DNA from: an uncultured Clostridia bacterium
Lineage (GTDB): Bacteria > Bacillota > Clostridia > Christensenellales > UBA1242
Length of the DNA: 34,670 bases
Assembly: GCA_944381215.1 (NCBI GenBank)
Contig: CALWKF010000014.1
Span: forward strand, 1-34,670
Reading direction: 5' to 3'
Below the pieces are notes generated by a model, which saw only the letters and a program-made list of their open reading frames with translations, did no database searches and was not told where the DNA came from. Below, piece after piece: positions 16,802 through 26,200 of the stretch (the stretch's first letter is position 1; each line of letters starts with the position of its first letter). Position numbers and translations under genes: made by a program.

Positions 16802-17389
16802 ATGCTCAAAAAACCATATTTTCAAGAACTTTGCTTCGGCGAAAAATACTTTATCGCGGGCGTGGATATTTTTACGGATGATAAAAGCCGAAAGTTTTTA
16901 AAAAAGATAAAAATCACCGCAGAATTTGTGTTAGATGAGGGCAAAAATGCGGTATTAGATGCTAAATTATTTCAATTTTGTATCAATAAGATTAAATTTA
17001 AACTAATAATATCTCGCTTTACTCCCGATGTGGCAGTAATTGGTTATCCCTCTTGGTTGAGCCTCAATCGTTTTGCAAAGGCACAAACCGAGCAATCACG
17101 TAAAGAAAACAACAAAATCTTAAAACAGATTGCTAAAAAACATTTTATCGAGGTTCATAACGACCCCAACATTTTCTACTCACACGACAAAGGAAAAATG
17201 TATAAAATCATTCCCAAAGATTCGGTATTTACGGTCGAATGTTGGGTGTTTGACATTAATATGGATGCTGAAATTACCGCAGTTTCAATTAAAAACCCGT
17301 ATGAGTCTTTGTTAGATTGCTTTAGAGAAAGCACCTCAGTTTATGATAGTTTAGAAAGTGCTAAAAAATATATACAATCTCAAATTTAA
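16802..17389 (+). CDS. Conserved-context protein of unknown function (195 aa), coupled to the lipoprotein
   Basis: The ATG follows the lipoprotein stop by 2 bases, with a GAGGA ribosome site inside the end of that gene, so it is probably translationally coupled. The 195-residue protein is Lys-rich with no signal peptide or membrane segment, so it should be cytoplasmic. It alternates short strands and helices; a central part reads DVAVIGYPSWLSLNRFAKAQ. I recognise no family and see no catalytic motif. Coupling to a lipoprotein suggests a shared role in the locus, but that is inference. Confidence 0.7.
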   Translation: MLKKPYFQELCFGEKYFIAGVDIFTDDKSRKFLKKIKITAEFVLDEGKNAVLDAKLFQFCINKIKFKLIISRFTPDVAVIGYPSWLSLNRFAKAQTEQSRKENNKILKQIAKKHFIEVHNDPNIFYSHDKGKMYKIIPKDSVFTVECWVFDINMDAEITAVSIKNPYESLLDCFRESTSVYDSLESAKKYIQSQI

Positions 17390-17484
17390 TCAATTTAATG
17401 TAAATAAAAGAATGAAAATTATAAATATTAAATATAAGAGGCTAAAAAATTTCACAATAATTTCACAATATGCAATATTTTTTA

Positions 17485-17513
17485 TTGCTTAAATGAGTTT
17501 TATTTGCTATAAT
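17485..17513 (+). promoter_or_regulatory. Promoter of the VirB6-like gene
   Basis: TTGCTT (17485-17490) and TATAAT (17508-17513) are separated by 17 bp, 48 bp upstream of the start codon. Confidence 0.65.
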
Positions 17514-17560
17514 TAGACAAAAAATGCTAGAAAGTACAAGTAAAAACGGGAGGAAAGGAC

Positions 17561-20239
17561 TTGACATCAGCATATTCACAGCTCGGTGGCCTGCTAGACG
17601 GCTTGATTGATTGGCTAGCCGATGCATTTAATAATTTTATCGTATCCCCAATTTTCAACTTTTTCTCATACATAATTGGTGCGATATTCTACGGAATACA
17701 AATGGGACTGTTTTACATAATGGATGCGATTCAGTTGGTGTTCAGGCGTGTAGCGGGACTCGATGTGTACTATGACAATGGCGTCGCAGTCGAGGGCGAT
17801 TTGGTGGAAAAATTCTTGACTGACCCCACAGTTCAGGCAGTATTCTTCTCAATCTTAATCGCTGCAATAATCCTACTATTTATCACCACATTTATAGCGG
17901 TATTAAAGACTGAATTTGACGAAAAGGACAACGCAAAGGGCCCCGTATTCAAGAGTGCTATTAAGGCAATCGCATACTTTGCCATTGTGCCCATTGTGTG
18001 TATTATGGGTATCACGGTGTCAAATATTGTACTGCGTATGCTAGACGGCGCGACCTCCCAAGATGCGCGGTCGTTTAGTACCCAAGTCTTTGTTGCTGCC
18101 GCGTGGGACTGCAATAGGGCGCGGAGCGATGCCGATTTTGCCCGAGATGTTTGGGAAAACCAAAAATGGATACCAGGCCTGCCTGCCACTTATGACCAAG
18201 AGGCAGTCGCAATGGCAATTGACCAGGCGTTTAGAGCGGCCTCGAGCCCGACAACGGGCTCCGCAACCGTGCACGGAAATAAAGGTTGGGGTTATGACCA
18301 AACCTTTACAGTATTCTCAATCACGAGTTACGACACGGTTTTCTACTACTATAACCCAATATCGTATAACTATCTAATAGGGTACGTCGCGGGCTTTGCC
18401 GTCTGTATGATGATGCTAAACCTATTAATCGGTGTCATCCAGCGTATTTTTGAACTATGTGTATTGTTTGTCCTGTCTCCAGTCGCGGTGGCACTGATGC
18501 CTCTCGACGGCGGAGGGCGGTATAGCGCATGGCGAAGCATGTTTGTTAGACGCGTATTCTCTGCCTACGGACCAATTTTGGGTATGAACCTTGTATTTAT
18601 GGTGCTAACCCTCATGCAAGATGTTCAAATCTTCCCAGACGGCGGTATAAACGGACTATATAATGCGATAGTGCAAATATTATTTATATTCACAGGCCTT
18701 GTATCTATTAGGTCGTTAGTTGACCTCGTTACCGAACTTGTTGGTCAAGGCGACGCGCTAAAACAAGGTGAGGCTACTGGTAAACAGGTAAAAGACTTTG
18801 GTGCAAAAGCCATTGGTGTCGGTGCAAATATCGCTATGGGCCCTGCTAGATTTGCAGCAAATGCTGGTAGGCGTGCGGCAAACTGGCGGAATGAGAGCAA
18901 AGTGCGTAAAAATATGGCCTTTGATGAAAATAATAATGTAGTCGGTGCTGGTACTGAGGGTGCTAGCACATATCAAAGAAATAGTATGTGGACTAATGCT
19001 AAGGGTGCTATGGCTTCGGCTGGTAATAGGATGACTTTTGGTCGTCGTTTTGGCGATAGTGAATCGTTGCAAGCGCGTAATCAAAATAAAGAAAGGCGGC
19101 AGAAAACCCGAGAATTCATGGAAAATGGTGGCCAGATTACGCAAATGACCGGTAAAGATGACGAGGGCAATCCTATTTACGAAAATGTTCAAGGCAGATA
19201 CCACAAGTTATCTAACAGCACCTCGAGCAATGTTTGGGCGGCTACTGGCTTTGGTAAGAAGATTGAAGAAGGTGCCGCTAAATTTGGCCCAGGTGTACCA
19301 GGGCTAGAGGGTTTTGCCCGCCGTAAGAAAGAGAAAGAGGAAGAAAAGGCAGAAAAACAAGCACGAGAAGAATATAAAAAGAATCGTAAAATTCAAGAAG
19401 ATTATGAGGAAGAGTACAAAAAAGCTAAAGGTGGCGAAGGTACTACCGAAAATGATTCAAAAGAATCTCCGAAAAATAATCTTGATACATCTTCCACTCC
19501 TACGACTGCGACTGGTCCAGGCAGTGTGAGCGCTGATAATGCTCCAGTATCATTGACTAGCGACGTAAATGTCATGAACGCTCCTGAAGTCCGCATCAAG
19601 CAAGATAATCCTGAGGAAACTCCTCCACTTAACACCACAATCGAGACCCAAGACAAACCTCTCGAAGTTAGAGAGAAATACACCGTTGACGACCTTGAAG
19701 AGGGCGCAAGGCGCGAGTTTGAGCGCAAGGGTGGCAACATGACTGTTGATGAGTTTGTGGCACAAAGAAATGATCAAGGTATTCCTCAAAAGATGACCCT
19801 GAATGCAGATACAATTAGAGCAGAGGAGTTGCAACGTGAACGAGATGAGAGTGGCACCGATTACATGCATACAGTTGCACAAAATGCCGATGAAATCAAT
19901 GTTACTGCAAACTCTACTGAGACTCAATCAGACAACACTAGATTCCAGTCTAACAATAACAATAAACTCAAGATTGATGATACAAACTTAAAGCACGCTA
20001 TTGAAGGACTCGGAGCTTCGTTGACTGCTACAGCACAAAGAATTTCACACAAATTAACAGCAATCGAATTCCATACTCGCGATACAAAGCGCGTTGCTGA
20101 GGAACAACGTGATGCTACTCAATCAGTTAAGAATATCGTTACCGAACTCAATGAAAAGACTCCAAAGAGCAAGAGCGATTCAGGTAGTGGCGGTTCACGT
20201 TCAGGCGGTAGTAGTACACCTCCAGCAGGATATCAATAA
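17561..20239 (+). CDS. VirB6/TrbL-like polytopic channel protein with long soluble tail
   Basis: This 892-residue protein starts with TTG, set by GGGAGGAAAGG upstream. The first ~395 residues carry about seven hydrophobic segments (about 30-62, 91-115, 135-160, 270-314 as a pair, 330-355 and 365-390). Between them is an extracytoplasmic loop at about 165-265. This is the layout of VirB6/TrbL inner-membrane channel proteins and of the Gram-positive family named after Mycoplasma bovis Mbov_0396. Residues 395-892 are a hydrophilic tail rich in Lys, Glu, Asn and Gly. It includes a charged coiled-coil-like stretch near 585-625, a Ser/Thr/Pro linker, and a C-terminal helix block ending in a Gly-Ser-rich segment. 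The tail is unusually long and probably cytoplasmic. The gene has its own promoter and terminator and precedes the VirB4 fusion. Confidence 0.85.
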   Translation: MTSAYSQLGGLLDGLIDWLADAFNNFIVSPIFNFFSYIIGAIFYGIQMGLFYIMDAIQLVFRRVAGLDVYYDNGVAVEGDLVEKFLTDPTVQAVFFSILIAAIILLFITTFIAVLKTEFDEKDNAKGPVFKSAIKAIAYFAIVPIVCIMGITVSNIVLRMLDGATSQDARSFSTQVFVAAAWDCNRARSDADFARDVWENQKWIPGLPATYDQEAVAMAIDQAFRAASSPTTGSATVHGNKGWGYDQTFTVFSITSYDTVFYYYNPISYNYLIGYVAGFAVCMMMLNLLIGVIQRIFELCVLFVLSPVAVALMPLDGGGRYSAWRSMFVRRVFSAYGPILGMNLVFMVLTLMQDVQIFPDGGINGLYNAIVQILFIFTGLVSIRSLVDLVTELVGQGDALKQGEATGKQVKDFGAKAIGVGANIAMGPARFAANAGRRAANWRNESKVRKNMAFDENNNVVGAGTEGASTYQRNSMWTNAKGAMASAGNRMTFGRRFGDSESLQARNQNKERRQKTREFMENGGQITQMTGKDDEGNPIYENVQGRYHKLSNSTSSNVWAATGFGKKIEEGAAKFGPGVPGLEGFARRKKEKEEEKAEKQAREEYKKNRKIQEDYEEEYKKAKGGEGTTENDSKESPKNNLDTSSTPTTATGPGSVSADNAPVSLTSDVNVMNAPEVRIKQDNPEETPPLNTTIETQDKPLEVREKYTVDDLEEGARREFERKGGNMTVDEFVAQRNDQGIPQKMTLNADTIRAEELQRERDESGTDYMHTVAQNADEINVTANSTETQSDNTRFQSNNNNKLKIDDTNLKHAIEGLGASLTATAQRISHKLTAIEFHTRDTKRVAEEQRDATQSVKNIVTELNEKTPKSKSDSGSGGSRSGGSSTPPAGYQ

Positions 20240-20249
20240 TACTAACACA

Positions 20250-20280
20250 AAAACACAAGCACAAGTCTTGTGTTTTTTGT
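20250..20280 (+). terminator. Terminator after the VirB6-like gene
   Basis: A 10-bp stem (AAAACACAAG at 20250-20259 with 20267-20276) and a 7-base loop are followed by a T-rich tail. Confidence 0.85.
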
Positions 20281-20310
20281 ATGATTTTACAAAAAATATA
20301 CTTAATCGTT

Positions 20311-20338
20311 TTGAATTTTAGGGTATTTATTATATAAT
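20311..20338 (+). promoter_or_regulatory. Promoter of the VirB3-VirB4 fusion gene
   Basis: TTGAAT (20311-20316), a 16-bp spacer and TATAAT (20333-20338) lie between the upstream terminator and the ATG at 20388. Confidence 0.6.
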
Positions 20339-20387
20339 TATACGAAAACTATTTTTATTAAATAGGTTAGTTTAGGTGGTGTGATAT

Positions 20388-23111
20388 ATGAGATATATTC
20401 CGCGTAAGACAAAGGTTAAAATGGAGTTTGCAAAGGGCATTACCATTGCCGATATTATTTTCGTGGCTATCGGTATTGCCGTACTACTTTTGCTGATTTT
20501 TAGCCAAGGTATCGACACAAATATGAAAATTTACCTAAGTGTCGCTTGGGTAGCAATAATTTTCTCACTATTTTTGCCCATTGCCGACGGGAAACGCCTC
20601 TTTACAACTCTAGGAATTTTATTTAAGTTCCTAGCCTACAAGAAAAAGTATTCAAAGCGTCCCATGCGCAAGCATGTCGATATAAAAGAAATCATTCCCT
20701 ACAAAAACATCACAAACGACATGATCGACTTTAACGAGTACTATGCTTCCGTAATCGAAATTCGCCCAATCGAATTTGGGCTACTTAATGAGGAAAAGCA
20801 GGACGGCGTAATTCGTACCGTTGCCGATGCACTGAGACTGGTGGGCCCTAACCAGCAGGTGAGCATCGTAAAGACCTCAAAGCCTATGGTTATGGACGGC
20901 TATATTTATAACGAAGACCGTAAATACGACTCCGTTTTGGAACTCGCAAACGACGGCGAAATGACCAAGGCCGAGGTCGATGCCCGTAGCCAGATTTTTG
21001 AGGCGAGGATGCAACACCTAAGGGATTTGAGTAACATGGAGCGCACCTATATGGATCACTTCTATATGGTAGTCTATGACAAGGATAGAGAGGGCCTAAA
21101 CACAACTATTGAAAGTATGATAAAGTCCTTGTCCTCTGGTATTGTGCCTCTTATGTCTTGGAGACTAAAAAACAACGACTTGGCAATATTCTTAAAGTCT
21201 AATTATGGCGAAGACTTTAATGAGTCTGAATTAGGTCTTCACTCGATTAACGAGTACGCTGACTGGACGATCCCAGATGAGATTGTGTTTAAAACGAGTA
21301 AGACCGTAATCGACGGGAAAAACTACTCAAACTTTGCGATTACCGACTATCCAATTTCCGTGCCAAACGCATGGGCGTGGCCATTCTTCCACTTGGGTAG
21401 CACAAAAGTAGTCGTAAACCTTACTCCCGTGCAAAAGGACAAGGCAGAGCGCACGATCGACCGCTCCATTGTCGAACTAGAGGGGCGTATGCGTTCGACC
21501 TTTAAGTCAAGTAAGCAAATCGATTTAAAGTCCCAGCACGACACCTTAACCGACCTACTTAGCGACTTAAAAATCGGTAACGAAGACCTATTCGACATGC
21601 ATATCCACATCATGTGCGCCGAATCGGTTAAAAAAGAGGTCCGCGCCATTTTAAAGCAAAATGGCTTTAAATACAGCGAAATGTTCGGTAGGCAAGTAGA
21701 GGCCTTTATCGGTACAAATATTAGTAAGATAGACAAGGACGTCGAGTCGATTCGTAGTATTCAAACCACCTCGATTGCCGCAATGTTCCCCTTTATTTCT
21801 AACACTCTGCAAGATGCAAAGGGCTTCTACGTAGGCTACAACGCGTATCCAGTGTTTATCGACTTCTTCGTAAACATGGATAAAGATAACCCCCTTCACG
21901 ATGAACGTGTAAACGCGAACATGATTGTAATCGGTAAGTCTGGTAGTGGTAAATCATACGCGACGAAAACACTGCTTGCAAACCTCGCTGCCGACAACAC
22001 CCGTATATTCATCCTCGACCCCGAAAAAGAGTATACGGATCTAACTCGAAACCTTGGGGGTAAATATATCGACGTAGGTAGTTCGGTGCACGGTATCCTA
22101 AATCCCTTCCACGTAATGACAAACCTTTCAGACGACGAGGATATACTGCCCGAACTTACAGGTGATGAGACTGAGGAGGAGTTAGAGGCCTACGAGAAAA
22201 AGAAGGCGGAGTTAAACAAAAAATCAAGCGATACCTATAACATGCACTTGCAGTTCTTGGAAGAGTACTTCCGTATTATTTTCGAGGGTATGGGCGGTGA
22301 CGCGTTCGAAATTCTAAACTCGCTAGTTGTCGAAATCTATAAGAATAAGCACATCGACAACACTACCGACCTAACCAAACTCAAGCCCGAGGACTACCCG
22401 ATATTTGACGACTTATACAACTTGATTTTAAAGCGCATTGAGGAAACCAATGATGAGTATTTGCGCAGAAACTTGCAGATTCTCGAGGTTTATGTCCAGA
22501 AATTCGCGACGGGGGGTAGAAACTCGAAGTTGTGGAACGGTCCCACGAGTATCGAAACCGACGAAAACCTCGTCTGCTTTAACTTCCAGTCGCTACTTAG
22601 TAACCGTAACATGTCCGTTGCTAGTGCGCAGATGCTACTCGTGTTTAAGTACCTAGACAACGAGATTTTGAAAAACAAGGACTTTAACGAAAAGTATAAG
22701 ACGAATCGTAAAATCATTGTAACCGTCGATGAGGCGCACTTGTTCATTAACCCGAAATACCCTGTGGCCCTTGAGTTTATGGCGCAAATGGCAAAGCGCA
22801 TTAGAAAGTATAACGGTATGCAGATTGTCATTACCCAAAATATTAAGGACTTCGTCGGTAGTAAGGATATCGAGAGGCAGGCGAGTGCGGTAATCAACGC
22901 CAGTCAGTACTCTATGATTTTCTCGCTTTCACCTAACGATATTACAGACCTTGTAAACCTTTATCGAAACGCGGGTGAGATTAATAAGGACGAACAGGAC
23001 ACCATTGTAACCGCTGGTCGTGGTGAGTGTTTCTTTATCGCGAGCCCTTATAGCAGAACCACCTTTATGATCGAGGCAAACCCAGCAATAAAGAAAATTG
23101 CAAAGCTATAA
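20388..23111 (+). CDS. PrgI/VirB3-VirB4 fusion, type IV secretion ATPase
   Basis: This 907-residue ATPase should energise assembly of the channel and pilus at the inner face of the membrane. The first ~90 residues hold two membrane helices (about 20-38 and 47-64) followed by DGKRLFTTLGILFKFL and a basic stretch. This is the layout of PrgI/VirB3 proteins, which are usually separate genes. The rest is VirB4. An N-terminal domain spans about 100-490, then come Walker A GKSGSGKS at 516-523, the block IFILDPEKEY, Walker B VTVDEAH with Asp781-Glu782, and the C-terminal motif MQIVITQNIKDFVGSKDI. An insert rich in Glu, Lys and Asp follows the first motif (near 580-610). The length matches a VirB4 protein plus a small N-terminal fusion. 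A GGTGG ribosome site precedes the ATG. It is flanked by terminators and so is probably transcribed alone. Confidence 0.93.
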   Translation: MRYIPRKTKVKMEFAKGITIADIIFVAIGIAVLLLLIFSQGIDTNMKIYLSVAWVAIIFSLFLPIADGKRLFTTLGILFKFLAYKKKYSKRPMRKHVDIKEIIPYKNITNDMIDFNEYYASVIEIRPIEFGLLNEEKQDGVIRTVADALRLVGPNQQVSIVKTSKPMVMDGYIYNEDRKYDSVLELANDGEMTKAEVDARSQIFEARMQHLRDLSNMERTYMDHFYMVVYDKDREGLNTTIESMIKSLSSGIVPLMSWRLKNNDLAIFLKSNYGEDFNESELGLHSINEYADWTIPDEIVFKTSKTVIDGKNYSNFAITDYPISVPNAWAWPFFHLGSTKVVVNLTPVQKDKAERTIDRSIVELEGRMRSTFKSSKQIDLKSQHDTLTDLLSDLKIGNEDLFDMHIHIMCAESVKKEVRAILKQNGFKYSEMFGRQVEAFIGTNISKIDKDVESIRSIQTTSIAAMFPFISNTLQDAKGFYVGYNAYPVFIDFFVNMDKDNPLHDERVNANMIVIGKSGSGKSYATKTLLANLAADNTRIFILDPEKEYTDLTRNLGGKYIDVGSSVHGILNPFHVMTNLSDDEDILPELTGDETEEELEAYEKKKAELNKKSSDTYNMHLQFLEEYFRIIFEGMGGDAFEILNSLVVEIYKNKHIDNTTDLTKLKPEDYPIFDDLYNLILKRIEETNDEYLRRNLQILEVYVQKFATGGRNSKLWNGPTSIETDENLVCFNFQSLLSNRNMSVASAQMLLVFKYLDNEILKNKDFNEKYKTNRKIIVTVDEAHLFINPKYPVALEFMAQMAKRIRKYNGMQIVITQNIKDFVGSKDIERQASAVINASQYSMIFSLSPNDITDLVNLYRNAGEINKDEQDTIVTAGRGECFFIASPYSRTTFMIEANPAIKKIAKL

Positions 23112-23117
23112 TTTTAG

Positions 23118-23145
23118 GCAGTGTACTTTTTTGCACTGCTTTTTT
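23118..23145 (+). terminator. Terminator after the VirB4 gene
   Basis: A 6-bp GC-containing stem GCAGTG/CACTGC (23118-23123 with 23134-23139) with a 10-base loop is followed by T6. It lies 6 bases after the stop codon. Confidence 0.75.
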
Positions 23146-23179
23146 GCGTTAATAGTAACAAAAAAATAAAAAAAGCATA

Positions 23180-23208
23180 TTGATTTTTATATAAAACTAT
23201 GATATAAT
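23180..23208 (+). promoter_or_regulatory. Consensus promoter of the 1116-residue protein gene
   Basis: TTGATT (23180-23185), 17 bp, TATAAT (23203-23208). The same two boxes and spacing recur upstream of the gene at 27005. Confidence 0.75.
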
Positions 23209-23237
23209 ACTTGTAGTATATGAAATAGAGGTAGGAT

Positions 23238-26200
23238 ATGGAAAGTAATAAGAGAACAATGACTAGCGGTCAAAATGCGCAAAACACACAGAGTAACACT
23301 GTTAATTCTGCTGTTTCTTCTGTAAATGCAGGCAATTTGCGCGACCACTTGAAAAACAAGCGTTTTTGGTTCGCCCGTAAAAAGATTTTAAACAGGGGCT
23401 TTTTTGACCACTGGCCAATGGGTGATGGTCAGTTTGTCGAAAATTTAACCAACGTAATCGGCACCGACTTTTATGGTAAACAATTCGACGATGCCAAGAA
23501 AACCTATAAGTTTAATAATATCGCTAACCCCGAGGCGCAGGCGATTGCCAACACCTCGACTGGCGATATGCGTGAGGCATACTCTCTCATAAACAACGGT
23601 TTTACTTCGAGGTCAATTCTCGGCAAACTCCGCGATATGGAAATCAACGAGAGCGTGGCAAAGAACCGACTTGAGACCATTTCGGGTGCCCGTCATCCCG
23701 CTCCCGATGTCGATAACTGGGCGATTATCGGGCTAAATGAGGAAAAAATCACCCCTAGGGAGTACTTTAACCTGTTAAAGGCCGAATTAATCGTAGAAAA
23801 CCCCATTATTGAAGAGCATCGTTTGAGAAAGCAAAGAGATGCTACCTTTAACCCGCTACTTAACGAGGATAGTTATGCTCCACCTGTAATTATGGACGGC
23901 GTTTCGATAAACAGTTTCCAAAATATGGAAACTATTGAGAATTTCGACAAGGTAATGGGCACAATTTCTCGTAAGGCCCGCGTAAACCTTGTTTCCTCAG
24001 ACGCTGTTGAGGCAGGGAACGTAGAGATTACAAAGCGTAAGTACTACGGCCCACTCCGTTCTATTAGAAACATATTTAGAGGCCACACCAACAGCCGTAC
24101 GACTGGACTGCCAGGCGCGTATACGGTTAAGTTTTCTGCGCAAAATTCGCAGAGCGAACAACTCTACATGGTGCTAAAATCTATGGCCGAGGCTTCAGTT
24201 CGTCCGTATATGGAGCAGACTTCGCGCCTAATTTCTACAACTTCGGCTGAGAACTTGCCAAACATCAATACTTTTAACGAGAACAGCCACGCAATCAGCC
24301 GTGCCAGCGCATGTTTGATTGCTAGCGATATGTGTAAAATGCTCGACCTTGAGCCACACGATGCCAAGGTTATGAGTACCTTCTTCAAGGTCGAGGCCGC
24401 ACAGCACTTAAACAGCATTACCGACTCGCGAAACGAAAACATTATGCCTCTAATTGCCGACTATTATGCCGAGAGTATTAATAACTTTGCTCAGGACTTC
24501 GGCATTAGCCTTGACACCTTTGCGCAATACGAGCAGTTTGACACTACTACTGCAGTAAACCTAGGTTCCGCTCTATACAGTCGCCGTGCAACTCCTACCA
24601 CAAACACTTTGGGCGAATCAAACTTCAATTTTGCCCGTAACAACCAAAACACCGAGGCCCTTGACTACATCTTCGGCTACTTAAACCGCAGAGCAATTTC
24701 TCAAACGCCCTCAACACCTACACCTCTGCCACCAGCACCTACGCCAAAACCCACTCCCGCTCCAACTCCTTTGCCACCAGCACCAGCGCAGGAAAAGAGT
24801 TTTTCAAGGCAAACTTATGGCAATGATGTTCTAAAAAAGCATAACTACGAAGACGGCTCTATAACTTACGACATTAACGACATCGAGTGCTCGAAGGAAG
24901 ATTTCGAGGAGTTTGAAGATCTCTCTAAATTGATTTACTCGCCAACTGCAAAAATGGCAAAGCCAAATGAGCCTGAGACCATGCGCCAGCTTGTTCGCGA
25001 GAGCGAGTACAACAACACCGAGTACTTCTACATCAAGGGTGTTCCTGCAACTAGACGTGCATTCTACTCGCAAAAGGACCTCGTGGTATTTAACGGAATT
25101 TGCGCGACCAACAGCGAGTTTGAGTTATACAAGAGTTATACAAGGAATCAAATTGTTCTTGATGTTGATTATAATATTGAGAATGACGGCGTTATCATTA
25201 CGCCTTATAACCCCGAGCCAAAGCCCGAGCCAAAGCCATTACCAGGTGGTAACGAGGTAAAACCTCTGCCTAGCCCCGAGCCAGAGCCCGCTGTTGAGGC
25301 CAAAAACGAGGACTACCAACAGATAAGCGACGACTTAATAAGCATGGCCCTAGGCATCACTCCTAACAGGATTGAATCTCAAAGCTCTGTCCGTATGAAT
25401 AAAAAGCATATTATCGAGCGCAAACTAGAAGAAATAGCACAAAGAAAGGCGGAAGAGGAATCTGTCAGTGAACCTGATGAATTACCTAATCCTAACAAAA
25501 AGAAAAGAGAATTAATTGAAACAGAATTAGAAAAAAGACCAGTTTCTATTAAAGTACAAGGCTTGCCAGAAAATTATCCAGATGCCGAAGAGGAGTTACT
25601 CGACCCAGTTATCGACCTTGATGAGTACGACCCAGACAAGCCATACTTCCGCCACGACCAAAAAGGCTCGAAGTACGCTCAAGAGATTGTGAGGAAGTAC
25701 TATGAGCGCAAAAATGCTAAGGAGCAACAGCCAGTTGACCGTCACGCAGAGGATGATTTTGGCGACTTACTTCCTAAACAACCAGACCAAGTCACACCAA
25801 AGGTCGAACAACCAAAAGAGGAAAAGACCGAGGTTAAAAAAGATAGTATCCTCAAATCGCTTGATGACTTCCTCGAAGTAGAGGAAAACATCGACAACAA
25901 TGCTAGTATCACAGAGGAAAACATCGACAACAATGCTAGTGACACCGCTGAGGTAACAAAGAAAAAGCCTAGTCACAAGAAGCAGGAATTCTATGGCCCA
26001 CGAATTATGGGGCACATTCCTACTGAAATAGAAGCGGAAAAGGTGAAATGCACCTCGACTCAGGTAGAAAAGTCATGTGTAAAAGTGGTCGCTGACATCG
26101 TAAAAGACAAGTTTACAAAGCAATATGCTGAAGGAATGCTATATAACAAAGCAGCAGCCGCAAGTGCCGAGAATAGTCGCGAGTATTTTGACAATCTCGA

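Noticed and set aside
17833..19204. Minus-strand frames within the VirB6-like gene
   Set aside because: They are shadows of a well-supported coding region and lack ribosome sites.
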